Positions 1 through 11,355 of a stretch of DNA of 64,000 nt are shown here, piece by piece; within the stretch, counting starts at the first letter, position 1; each line of letters begins with the position of its first letter. This DNA comes from Elephas maximus indicus (lineage: Eukaryota; Chordata; Mammalia; Proboscidea; Elephantidae): assembly GCF_024166365.1 (NCBI RefSeq), contig NC_064820.1, positions 55,901,501 to 55,965,500 of the forward strand, read 5' to 3'. The position numbers and the translations under genes are program-made. The notes beneath the pieces are model-generated. The model was given only the letters and a program-made list of their open reading frames with translations, made no database searches and was not told the origin of the DNA.

Positions 1-1913
1 TCTCATAGCTTGATCTGATACTGATGCCTTAAGTTCTACCATTGATGTTTTATTTATTAATCTTAAAGCTTTGTTCCTCATCAAATGTACTGTATTTTTA
101 CAAGAAATAACACGCGCCTTCTGCATTTGTTTGCCCTCCTCCCTCGAGGTAATTTCAGAAGGGTGCTATGCTAATTTCTTATAGCAACATGTGAAAGAGA
201 ATTGGTGCTTGTGAGGGTGCTTCGTGCGTGCACCTTCGTTTTTTCAGTCTTTTAATCATTAGTATGAATTCATTCATTCACCATTTGTGTAATATATGTT
301 CATTAAACAGCTACCTTGTGCCAGGAACTTTAATAGGGTTTTGGACTAGGGGAGCATAAAAAGGATCATTTAGCCAATAAGAAAAACGCTGCAAAGAAAG
401 TCTGAGGACCAAAACCAAGCTTATCTTTTTTCAGATTCTTCCTAGGAAGAAAAAAAAAAAGACTTAATTCGAAGCTGTAAACTATATGCTTCTAATATCC
501 ACTCTAATCCCCCAACTTCCCTTAAGATCACAATATTAATAGAGTTGGTTGGGTGGAAGAAATTAGGTAATAGAAATTAAGTTTTAAAATAGAACATTTA
601 ATATGTGAAGGCAAAGGAAGGTTGAAAAGAAGCAAATAGATTTTAGAGAGGACGGATAGACGATCAAGAGCTGGGTGGGGCAGGAAAGAAAAACGTCATG
701 TAATTCACCACCTGGTTTTGTGAAAGCCGCGGCTGATTTATTTTAGACTCAGGACATGCAGGCACAAGTTAAAGAGGCCTAAAGGTTTGTGAATCCGGGA
801 CTTTTACAGTTGGCTCAAAGAAAAAGGCCTGAGACATGTAGGCAAACTGACATTCTGGGGAAGACAAGTTTATTATGTTTTTCATGTTCATTTGTCCTGT
901 TCTCACTGGGAAGGTCACCACGCTTTTTCCTCACCCACCACCAACTAGATCTGACCTGGGGGGGTCAACATTGTCTAACCTAAAGATGCATACTTTTCAC
1001 CCTTTATACCTTCTAAGTCCTCAGTTGTTCAATAATTATTATTTAAAAAAATTTAATTCCCTTACATAATTTACCATAATTTCATGATTAACATGATATG
1101 AAAGCACCATACTTTGAAAGGAATGAATCATTGCCTTTGCTTGATTATAATGCAGTCTCAACTTGGAAAAAAAATGTACAGATAAAAAAGCCACTTCTGT
1201 TTTAGTTTTTTTTTTAATTAGTTTTTCTTTAAGATAAACGTTGTAGATTAAATAATCGAAAAGGTCTATTCTGGCCCCAATGCTTTTATTGTTGTTGTTG
1301 TTATTCTATATTGAATGAAATAAATAAATACATTTTGTAATGTCAAAAGTCACAAAGCATAATAAATTATGACTCTCATTCACTGCTATGTGCAATTTCT
1401 CATATATTCAGTGACTTCATCTTCATATCCAAATGCTACAGGGTGTTTACAAGAGGTTCTTTATGTAAAGTCTATGTAGGCAGATGTTCTGAGGCATTTA
1501 ATATTGATGCCGACCACTCAGAAATCTCCCCATCACCTGTGTCAGATTTCCCATCAGCTCTAATTCCTTCAATTTATGACCATCAATTATTTGATGGAAG
1601 TTTCTCTGCCACATCCCTGGGGTGGGGAGGGGAAGGAATAATTAAGTCAAAGTAGAGTCAATGCCAGCTAAATGCAGGATATATGTCTCCAAAGATATAT
1701 TTAAATTATTTAAATACGTGACAAAAAAGTTAAAAATAAAATAATTTGTGTTGTTAAATGTCATTTTCTTGACATTCAATATTACCTAATAGGTCAATAA
1801 AAAATACCCAGAATTGCAAAAATACTACTGAATTAAATTTTATTCAAGATGATTTGTATTTATTACCAAAATTCAAATAATTAATTCTGTTATGCTTTGT
1901 ATTTTCTCAACAG
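1..1913 (+). other. ITGA1: Last intron of ITGA1 (3' part)
   Basis: AT-rich non-coding sequence directly upstream of the ITGA1 terminal exon. It ends in a pyrimidine-rich tract and the acceptor ttttctcaacag at 1902-1913. I looked for the preceding exon, which should encode the transmembrane helix, and did not find it, so that exon lies outside the window. About 240-380 resembles the antisense 3' end of an old L2 or MIR element (a degenerate version of the common tgtgccaggcact motif). The region 700-1020 is not recognised. The short open frames here have no recognisable protein content. Confidence 0.8.
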
Positions 1914-1958
1914 ATCGGATTCTTCAAGAGACCACTAAAAAAGAAAATGGAGAAATGA
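1914..1958 (+). CDS. ITGA1: Integrin alpha-1, last coding exon (cytoplasmic tail)
   Basis: After the acceptor at 1912-1913 the frame reads IGFFKRPLKKKMEK and then TGA at 1956-1958. GFFKR is the conserved membrane-proximal motif of integrin alpha cytoplasmic tails, where it helps hold the alpha-beta clasp. The short basic tail PLKKKMEK is, from knowledge of the family, specific to integrin alpha-1, the alpha subunit of the collagen and laminin receptor alpha1-beta1 at the plasma membrane. The lysine that normally precedes the motif would be the last residue of the upstream exon, implying a phase-0 junction. The exon is too short to stand out as an open reading frame; it was recognised by motif plus splice site. 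Nothing is broken: motif, stop and acceptor are intact. The coding piece is partial because the rest of the gene lies upstream of the window. Confidence 0.95.
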   Translation: MGFFKRPLKKKMEK

Positions 1959-4900
1959 AATATTTTACAAGAGAAAAGAATAACAAGTTTTCAATGATCT
2001 ATGCTCAGGTTTGCCTCAAATATGTGACAAGAAAAATGTAACTAAAGACATGGTCACATTGTGTAATCCATCAGGGATTAATCACTTGGAGAATAACATA
2101 TTGGGTGTGATCCAAAAATAATAACATAAAGATATATTTTATAAAATGATGAAAGGTATTTTAAATAATTACTCATTTTTGAGTATTTCAGCAAAATTAC
2201 AGTGTTTTAAGAGGAAGACTAACCTGTATAAATATGTTTATATGTCAAATAACCATTCAAAGTGTTTAAGGAATGCATCAAAAGATTTTTGTGATCATTG
2301 AAACATCTATTTTCAAAACAATATAAACAACTTTCTGCCGCGATTCCTGTTGAATATTCATATTTAACATGACAGCATTGGTAAATACCAAGAAAAAAAC
2401 TACTTGAAAAAGATCACTTCCTCCAACTCAAATGATAAAAATTTCCTGTGATAAAATCAATATACAATATAGACTAAAAATAGAATTAAATCACAGAGAA
2501 TACCTTCAGCATCTTTGTGTTGGGTTCCGTACTTAGAAATCTTTTTCCAAGGTATTTGGAAAATGATACAATTGAGCTGAAATTCTATCTAAGATAGAAA
2601 ATCAAGATAGAATCATTGTTTAAAAAACAAGTGCACTGAATGGATTAATTTAAGCTTTTACAGAACACACTTAATTTTGATACTGAGCTCTAAAACTCAA
2701 AATTATACTCAAAAAAACACTTAAAGCAATTTTTATTTTATTTGTGTGGCATAACAGTCATTTGTCATGAAAAGTCACATTGCATGAAGGGTATGCTAAA
2801 AGGGTTTCTGAATGGAACATGGCTGCATAGATGGAGGCCACTGAGACTCTAAAATCATTTTTGCTGAGCAGCTTTTGAATATTAGGGTTCCCAGGATGTA
2901 ACCCAAAGGAGTTTCCTCAACTCCTTAGAACATGGCTCATTTGGATCTCCAAGCTATAAGAATATGTTTATTTTTAATTGTTTAAAAGATATTTTCCAAA
3001 CATACTTCTTGTTTTTATAAAAAGGCAGTGTTCCATTTCAGTATTGCATTTTACTAGGAAGTCATTGTTTCTGAGTGTAGAATATCAATATGTAAATAGA
3101 ACCCCTGAAGCATGGGCTTCTTTGTTCTTGAAGTCGTCATTATAGTGCATCTGACTCTACTGTAGCACAAGCTCCTAGGTTGCTCAATTTCTTAGGAAAA
3201 CAACAATGAATGAATGTATAATAGCTGTATGTGTGAACTACTGCTGTCAAGTTTGCTGATACTTCTGCAGCAACTCCACCTCTCCACCCGATTTATGGTC
3301 ACAAGGCCAGAACCTGCAATTATCCAGAAAATCATGGACTCTGCTTTTCACAAAAAGCAGCTAATCAAGGCAGAAAATAAATGTCGTGGATTGAATTTTT
3401 AGGAATTAGTTTCCAAGGAATTATCTGAGAACTCAGAGTCAGCCTACCTCATGGCTTCCATATCTGTATCTAAGCTCCTGATGGTCAAAGGGATGCCTCT
3501 GGGGGAGGCCAAGGTCACCTGTAGTTAGAAGAAAGGTTAAATGTTTCTGGAGACTCGATGCCCTCCTGCTGGCCTGTTGTTGTTCAGAAATGTCCACTTG
3601 TGGAATTTCCTTCAATCCAGCTAGCTCCAAATTCAGAAATTATTCTTTCCATCTGTTCTTTCTTTGCCGAACAAAACTCAGGGTCCCTCCCAATAAGGGT
3701 CACCATGTTGTACAACTCCAGTGCACAGCCTGCTCAGCAGCCCCGCTCCATTCTCAGCATTCTTAGAAGGATATCTAAGAGATAAAATGAAATTCCCACT
3801 GGGCATCTATGACTGATAGACAAAGCATTCACTGACCAGGAGTGTATACATTTAAGTGAAATATATTGTTAATCCAAAGGGGAAAATAGAAACAAAGGAA
3901 TTTCAAACTTTTAAGGAAAGAGAGAAGGAGTTGTTTGGTTGGGACAGTTACTTAGAAGCCTGGCACAATTTTTAATATCCATCTTCCCTAATTATTAAAC
4001 AGAATATTTAATGAACTAGAGATCCTATTTCCCTAAGAATTTGCTGAGATTTATGCATACATGTGTGGGTGTGAGTGTCTGTATGTGCATACACACACAA
4101 ACTGAATACAAAATAACACCAAACTCCAGAGTTTCCAAGAAAATAAACACACAAAACTGCATCAGCAGGAAAAGTTTGATTCTTCCACTTTGCGTATAGT
4201 TTTCATTCTCATTAATTTTTAGCTTACAGCTCTGCAACTATCTAAAAAATGTAAATTCAGACACTTGGATTAAAAAATAAGTCAACAGATATTCCAAATT
4301 AGCTTTGCACAAACGTGCTGAAATGCATTCAGTGATTAAGAAATACACTAAATGCTATCATTGTGTTTTCAAATATTTAATGGGCAGTACAAAAAAAAAA
4401 ATTTTTTTTTTTTTTTTATTTAAGACTGTATATGTACTTATTGACTAAGTTGCCTAAGAACTTTGGTTCTTTTCTTTTTTTTTTTTTTAACTTTGCAATT
4501 CTTTAAAAATGATTTTTGCTTCAATTCTAAATGAACTATGTATGCAGTCCCTTAAATGACCAAACCTGCTATGGTGTATTGGTAAATTGCTAATCAACCA
4601 TCTCTCCAGGAAGAAAAAAACCCTGATTTGTATTATTTCCAATTTCAGTGGTTCTGAACAGTCTCACCACGACCAGTTTCACTCTATCAGTGTGACTCTA
4701 ACTAGTTCACAAAATTCCTGAAAATTTATCAGTTAGCTCTCATGAACCAGGATGAGCTGGCTTCAGCACACCACTGAGCTAGATACAGATTAGATAGATA
4801 AATGTAGATATGGATGTAGATTAGCATATGTGTACATATATATGCACATCTATACATGGAATATACATACGCATGATATAATCAGATGATGCCGAAAATG

Positions 4901-5347
4901 CTGATTATATCAAATCTAGTAGATATAATGCCACATAGTTTCTCATTCTTCAGTTTCGATTTCTAAAATTATAACCTTCCTTTAATATGAATAAAACGTT
5001 ATGAACTGGCAGAAGAAGGAAGTAATTGAAAGCAAAAAAAATATAAAAGGTGATAAGGTAAAAAAGCAGATCTATACAGACTCAAAGGAGCTGTTTTACT
5101 TTCTCAGGGAGTCTAGAGCCCTGTGAGCAACATTCAGAAAGATCCAATCTGAACTTCAACTTCAGTGACCCAGTTTGTTAAACCATTTCCTTCTGAGCAC
5201 CAGAATCATTGGGAACTTAATTTCTGAATATTTTTGATGTCATTGAAAGTATGCTTGAAAAGAGGCTTGTAGGAAGAAATACTTTTATAAAATTTGATGC
5301 TTAACACAATAATTTCATCTGTGTATCTGTATATGTTTTTTTATCTA

Positions 5348-5889
5348 CAGCCCTGGTAGCGCAATAGTTAAGCCCTCAGCTGCTAACTGAAAGATGGGCA
5401 GTTCGAACCTACCCAGCAGCTTAGCAGTAGAAAGACCTGGCAATCTGCTAAAAGATTGTTGTTGTTAGGTGCCGTCGAGTTGATTCCAACTCATAGCAAC
5501 CTTATGTACAACAGGACAAAACACTCAGCCCGGTCCTGTGCCATGCCCGCAAACGTTGTTATGCTTGAGCCCATTGTTGCAGCCACTGTGTCAATCCATC
5601 TCATTGAGGGTCTTCCTTTTTTTCGTTGACCCTGTAGTTAACCAAGCATCATGTCCTTCTCCAGGGACTGATCGCTCCTGACACCATATCCAAAGTATGT
5701 GAAACGTAAAATAGCCATCCTTGCTTCTAAGGAGCATTCTGGTTGTACTTCTTCTAAGACAGATTTGTTCATTCTTTTGGCAGTCCATGGTGCTAAAAGA
5801 TTACAGCCTAGAAAACCCTATGGGACAGCTCTTCTTTGTCACGTGGGGTCACTATGAGTCAAAATCAACTTGATGTTACCTAACAACGA
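5348..5889 (+). mobile_element. AfroSINE copy split by an RTE fragment
   Basis: A tRNA-like head (ccctggtagcgcaatagtta, with a box B-like gttcgaacct) and a tail ending in gttacctaacaacgac are separated by a 333-bp antisense RTE insertion. The two halves rejoin across an exact 12-bp duplication, tgctaaaagatt. The SINE is therefore older than the RTE piece. It lies in the inferred ITGA1 3' UTR in the sense orientation. Confidence 0.85.
5458..5790 (-). mobile_element. RTE LINE, 5'-truncated 3' end, nested in SINE
   Basis: Begins with the reversed tail (gttgttgttaggtgccgtcg) and reads backwards into the C-terminal part of the RTE ORF; the minus strand contains EQICLRR and RMLLRSKDG, matching other copies in the window. 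It is flanked by identical 12-bp target-site duplications, tgctaaaagatt, at 5446-5457 and 5791-5802. It inserted into an existing SINE. Confidence 0.9.
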
Positions 5890-6649
5890 CATCTATCCGT
5901 CTGTCTATACACCCATATACATATAAAGAGACAGGGAGAGATACATATGTAAAATCCTCTTTTCCCTTTGTAAAATAAGGTCTAGGCTCAGTTGGGAAAC
6001 AGAAATATTTGTACCAAAAGAAAATGTGGCTGCATTGTAATGGACATTGTAAGCTGGGGTTGTGGTGGATGATGACCCTGCCCTCGATGATTCCCTCCTG
6101 GCATCTCTGGATGCCCACAGCATGCACTGTGTGGGATGGCTGTCCTACTGGGTTCCATGCGGTATGTTTTCATACAGGGCATGTAAGTGTCTTTGTTGAA
6201 CACATTGTTAACTGCTCCAGCTGAATTGACTGTCTGTCTTGCTTTGCATAACATTGAGCAAACCAGGGAAGACCTGGGCCCAGAGCATGATTCCTGTGCC
6301 AGATAGTCAGATTATTCTTCAAATAAAGAGGCTTCTGGAAAACCAATTTGTAAAGATAGTATTCTATGCATCTCCTTTTATTTTCAAATCTTCTCAACCC
6401 TCTCCCCAAGGGAGACTTTGGAGAAGACTATTAGAAAAAAAAATTTGCTCGTGAAACATGTGCTTTGTTTGCTGTCAATACCAGCTTCAGTGAATTGCTC
6501 ATTTATGCAAGGGTTCAGTCCTTGGTTCTCCAGTGGCACACTAAAGGATTGAGATGGTATAATGTTGCAGGAGCAAGGTGCAGTGTACTTCAGACAAGGA
6601 ACATCTTTGAGAGATTTACGTACTATTATGGACCACTATCATGAGTCGG

Positions 6650-6828
6650 GAGCCCTGATGGTGCAGTGGTTAAGGGCTCAGCTGCTAACCAAAAGGTCAG
6701 CAGTTCAAATCCACCAGACCTTCCTTGGAAGCCCTATGGGGAAGTTCTGCTCTGTCCTATAGGGTCGCTTTGAGTCAGAATTGATTTGACAGCAACGGGT
6801 TTGGCTTTTTGATTTGTTTCTTTAATTA
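6650..6828 (+). mobile_element. AfroSINE copy
   Basis: Head gagccctgatggtgcagtgg, box B-like gttcaaatcc, and tail ending in acagcaacgggtttgg. A 7-bp repeat, atgagtc, lies at both edges (6641-6647 and 6828-6834). Just downstream, 6828-6872 looks like a second, degenerate RTE/SINE tail ending in acaacaaca. Confidence 0.85.
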
Positions 6829-7218
6829 TGAGTCAGAATTGACTCCTCACAACTAACCATGACAACAACATGGAGCATTATCGGCAACTGTGCCAAGGGG
6901 AAGCTGGCAAGAGTTAGCCCTTTCTTGAGTTTCCATCAGCACTCTACTATTCCCATACCCACCTAGGACAATGATAAATTTAAAATACAAAAGAAGGGCT
7001 TTAAAACCCTCAAACTGTTGCTTTTTTTTAAAACGAAGATATACAATCTACATGTAAACAGCAGAATATTTAATGCAAACACATCTTCAAGGTGAGTCCA
7101 TAAGGACCCCCTTACAATCACATCGCTGTCTCCATACCCTTTGACACAAAAATTCTGAAGCCACCGCTGGAGGTGAACTCTGTTAACTCTGCAAGGAAAG
7201 GAAACCCAAAGTACATTA

Positions 7219-7430
7219 AACCAGTTGCCTTCAACAAGTCGATTCGATTCATGGCTACCCGGTGTGTGTCAGAGTAGAGCTACGCTCCATAGGGCTTTCA
7301 ATAGATCTTTTTTTTTTTCTGGAAGTAGATCGCCAGACCTTTCTTCCAAGGAGACCCTGTTTGGACTCAAACATCCAACCTTTCAGTTAGCAGCTGAAGA
7401 ATAACTGTTAGCACCATCTAGGGACTCCCG
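7219..7430 (-). mobile_element. AfroSINE, older long subtype, antisense
   Basis: Antisense SINE of the subtype with a tgtgtgtcagagtagagc block and an internal ggaagtagatcgccagacct segment, ending in a degenerate tRNA-like head (tctagggactcccg). Near-identical 10-bp duplications flank it: aagtacatta at 7209-7218 and aagcacatta at 7431-7440. Confidence 0.85.
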
Positions 7431-9725
7431 AAGCACATTACAGAGGGCCAAATGCTGCAGGGTCCCAAATGGAAGCCCTGTTGTGCTGCACTGTTAGATA
7501 GAAAAATTATTAGGTAGAATAAATAGAGTTAAAATTTAACATTTTAATCTGATGAACAAATCAGAATCTTTGATCATCATATTAAAATTTAACGTCAAAT
7601 TTACAAATTCATAGTCACAGCTTTTAACGATCAGCCTTGAGGACACATGCCGGACTGTGTGTAGGTTCTCAAGTTCTGTTGACCCCTACAACTGTACCCA
7701 AGAGATCCAGTTCGTAACTGATGGGAACAGATCCACCTGCCAGGATAAAGGCCCAAGCTGAATCTCTGAATCCTATACTGTTCTTGTGTCCCAGGATCAA
7801 CCCACCACACCAGACACACATGAGCGCTTCTTGTTGAAATTCTACCATATCAAAAAATGTGCAAGGGTGAATATCACTTCTAATGTTGGACTCTTTGCTT
7901 TTACATCAACTTTTTTTTTTTTTTATTAAATACATCAAAACCTTCTCCAATAGCTAATGAGTTCAAAACTTCACACAAAACTTCCTTGCATTCTTCTCCT
8001 ACCACACAGGCTGGAGAATTTCCTTGCCATGAGGACTGGGCAGCAGGAGCCAGAGGAGGTTCACAGGGTCTCTCTGCCTTCTGCCTTCCAGTTGGTTTCT
8101 CCTCTTCTCACCTGCATGGCGGGGATCTTTTGTTTTGAGTTGGGGCTTCCTCAGCAAGACCATTTTATGCCTTGTGCCCTGTGCAAAGCCTTGGCTGATG
8201 GTATGTAATCCTTGTTGGTGAGCTGAAACTCTGAAATCCTTGAGTTATCTGACACGTCATGGAAATCATAGCAATAAACCAGAGACCAGCTCCCTTTTTT
8301 TTTTTACTTTTTAAGATTATGTTTAATTTTACCATCTTTCAAGCCATATTATTACAAAAAAAAACTAAGTCTAGAAATTTTGAGCTCTTCTGCAGCGATC
8401 TGAGACTCAATGTTTAATATTTTATTGTAGTTTCATCTCTGTATATATACTGAGGACCAAATTAGAAAAAGAAATCATCCAAAGAACACAACATGAAAGT
8501 CAGCTATCCTCTTAAACAATCTTTTGTTGGTGCTACCTGACTCTGCCACCACCCTGTTTTTGAAGAGGTAGAAAGAGATTGGATGGGAAAGACTGAATGA
8601 ACATAATTGTTCCTCTTCTCCGCGGAGTAGCCAAGCACACAGAACTTAGTCATGGTTTTCGAGGTGACTGTGGCATCATAAGGCCAATACCAGGTGACAA
8701 TCTTCCTGTTTTGTCCCCGTGGCATCTTGTCCCTTGAGAGATAAGAAAAAAAAAAAAAAGGAGGAGAATGATGAAGCTATTTTTCTTTATATACATGTAT
8801 CCTCACTTCTCAAATACACTATAAGCTCATACCACATCCGCAATACTAGTATATATACTTTGTACAGGTAAATTGTGATTGAATAAGAGCCAAATGTATA
8901 TTTTTACCTATCTTGACAAGGCTAATTTCCCAGACTTTGACAGTTTGGGCTCAGGCAGAAACAATCACTTGAAGCAGCAACAGCTCAGACCTTCTTCTGA
9001 CTTAGAACCATTTCAAAGATCACCCAGGAGATCCCAGTGTTTAATGTTTTATTTCAGAGATGCCTCTCTCCTTCCTCAGGACGCAGCAGCAGCTCAAAGT
9101 TCCCTATTAGGAAACATTAGCCTGTTAAGAGATTGCTACACTGTGTATTACTACTGTGAGGTTGTAAAATTGTGAATGGATGGTATAAAGAATTGTATCC
9201 ATTTTATCAAAAAGAAAAATATTGTAAATATTAACTACTGCCCTGAAACGACATCTACTGTGCTCACTTTTCTGTATGGTTTAACATAAAGTATATTGTA
9301 TAGCTTTTTTTTTACTTATCTCCAAAAAACCTCATTAAAATGAATAACACAGGGATATGTGCATTTCTGTGAGACTTTTATCGGATAAGCTCATTAGAAG
9401 AAAACATTTGGATTACATTCAAGGACAAAGAAGCATGGCTTTTGTTGGCTGTAGTAATTTGTTAGGTGACTAGTTCAAAACTCTTTTTCAAAGAAGAAAA
9501 GTATCAGGTAAGAGACGTTTAAGCTGATATAATTAGAAATAGCTGAGAGTGTAAAAGAGTGTTTCAAATGTCTTACGTATGGACATATCCTGTATACTGA
9601 TCAGAGGTCAAAGGTTTTGTATTTTGTTATAATTTTATCTTATCCTGTGCATCAGCTGTGTATTTTACGTCAAAATAAATGACCATCCTGTTTTATGTGT
9701 TAAATAAAAAATATTTCTTTCAAAG

Positions 9726-11153
9726 AAGAATGTGACTGCTGTGATTTTAAGCACATGAACTTTTACTCAAAATTTGTGACCTCTTCCAAAGCTCCAACTT
9801 TTTTTTCTTTAGCTTTTTAGCAGATTTTTATTTCAGTGCTTTAAAAGGAAAAAACAAAAAGCAAATTAAGTCTGTCTGTGGTGTTTCCTGTGGAAGATAT
9901 AGCAACATGATTAATCTTCTGCAAAGTTGAGACAAAACCACAGAATCCATATTACTACATACCTTCTGCTAATGAGATGTTTTAATAATAAATTACCTGC
10001 TGTTTAATAATTGATTGGACCACATAGTGGGAGACCAAAAAAAAAAAAGGTAAAAAAGTTATTATTCTCTTTATTCAAGCCATAGTTTGAAGAAAGAAAA
10101 TTATTTAATATCATAAGGGCCAAAAGAAAATACAGGAATAATCTTTATAATAATAATAATACATTCTCATTTTGTAAAGAAATTTTTATCTTCAAACATC
10201 AAACTTCAAATTGTGGGGGTGGGGGGAGCTATGCTGTGGGGGTGAGGTGAACAATGCTCTAAGGTGAGTGAAGGAGACAACTGAGGTATGGAGAGGTTGT
10301 TTGTAAAGTTCCATACCTAGTTTGTGACAGACCATGTCCCTGATGTCCTGTCCTCTCTCTCTCGCTGTGGGATTAAGTAGTTCTCCACCTTCCACTCCCC
10401 CATGCCCCAGGACAAGAATACAAGGGAGGTGCTAATAATCTGGACATATTCACGGGAAAATAAATGGCACATTTGGATTTATTATTTGTTAGTCAAGAAC
10501 AGGGGCACAACACTTGCTTCCCTTATCCTTTGTGACATCTTAGTTTTCCCTGATTATAAAATTAATATGAGAATCATAAGCAGAAGTGAGGAAAACTTCA
10601 CCAAACAGATGTTACCTTTAATTAAGAAGACTAGAGGTTATTTCTATTTTCTTCTTTATTATATATATATTTTTTAAATAAGTATCAATTTTTAAATCAG
10701 GAAAAAAATTTCATTTGGGGGAAAAGAGGGAATAGATGCATATGGTAGAAAATTTGAAAAAACCCAAAAGTAATTGAAAAACATTCATAACACCAGTGTT
10801 AGAAATCACCAATATTAAATTGGGGTGTATATTTTTCTGGCCTTTTTTTCTAGGCATACATGTTTATTTTTTTATATATATATTTCTATTTTGATATTCT
10901 TGAAATCACAGAGGATATGGTTTGATACTCTGTACTTTTTAAAAATGTTACATTGTTTTTCTTAATATTTCTTTAGTATCACAAGGGCAATATTTTCCTT
11001 CAGATATTTTCCCTCACTCTGGAGTAAGGGAAACAATAGTTGAAAATTTCAATACTCACACTCAGTAATTGATAGAATTAGATAGAAAGTAAATAAGGAT
11101 ATAGAAGAAAGAATAATATTATCAACCAACTGACAACTTACCCTAGCTGACAT
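9726..11153. other. Intergenic, AT-rich, one possible L1M remnant
   Basis: No gene seen. About 10800-11000 (ggtgtatatttttctggcc, aggcatacatg, then ttgatactctgtactttt) resembles the antisense 3' region of an old L1M-type LINE, but weakly. The remainder, including A-rich runs near 10035 and a G-rich run near 10215, shows nothing I can name. Confidence 0.4.
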
Positions 11154-11355
11154 TATAACCCACTGCTGTGGAGTCAATTCTGACTCATAGTGACCCTATA
11201 GGACAGAGTAGAACTGCCTCATAGAGTTTCCAAGACTGTAATCTTTATGGAAGCGAACTGCCACATCTTTCTCCTGTACAGCAGCTGGTGGGTTTGACCT
11301 GCCTACCTTTCAGTGGGCAGCCCAATACTTTAACCACTGCACCACCAGGGCTCCT
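11154..11355 (-). mobile_element. AfroSINE, antisense
   Basis: Antisense copy of the subtype with an internal ctgtaatctttatggaagc block and a gcagctggtgggtttga segment. The head end reads accactgcaccaccagggct. The 7-bp repeat ctgacat at 11147-11153 and 11356-11362 is a plausible target-site duplication. Confidence 0.85.

Larger units (their letters stand above)
1959..9725 (+). other. ITGA1: ITGA1 3' untranslated region (3' end inferred)
   Basis: Sequence after the ITGA1 stop codon with no further coding content. I infer that the 3' UTR runs to about 9725. Two AATAAA signals lie at 9674-9679 and 9703-9708 and are followed by a GT-rich stretch around 9728-9750, a typical cleavage context. Earlier AATAAA motifs (for example near 6322 and 8273) could give shorter transcripts. 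The region carries three SINE copies (5348, 6650, 7219) and a nested antisense RTE piece (5458-5790). TA- and TG-rich tracts lie at 4060-4100 and 4790-4880, and a poly(A)-poly(T) junction near 4390-4420. The transcript end is not proven by sequence alone. Confidence 0.5.

Noticed and set aside
5348..5430. tRNA gene
   Set aside because: The tRNA-like A and B boxes belong to SINE heads, which recur throughout the window and lack a full cloverleaf.
8504..8725. Minus-strand 73-residue frame starting MPRGQNRK, considered as a ribosomal protein pseudogene
   Set aside because: It does not match any ribosomal protein I could recall, and it lies in the inferred ITGA1 3' UTR.
8879..9175. 98-residue + strand open frame
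   Set aside because: No domain and no splice context; sits in the inferred 3' UTR.
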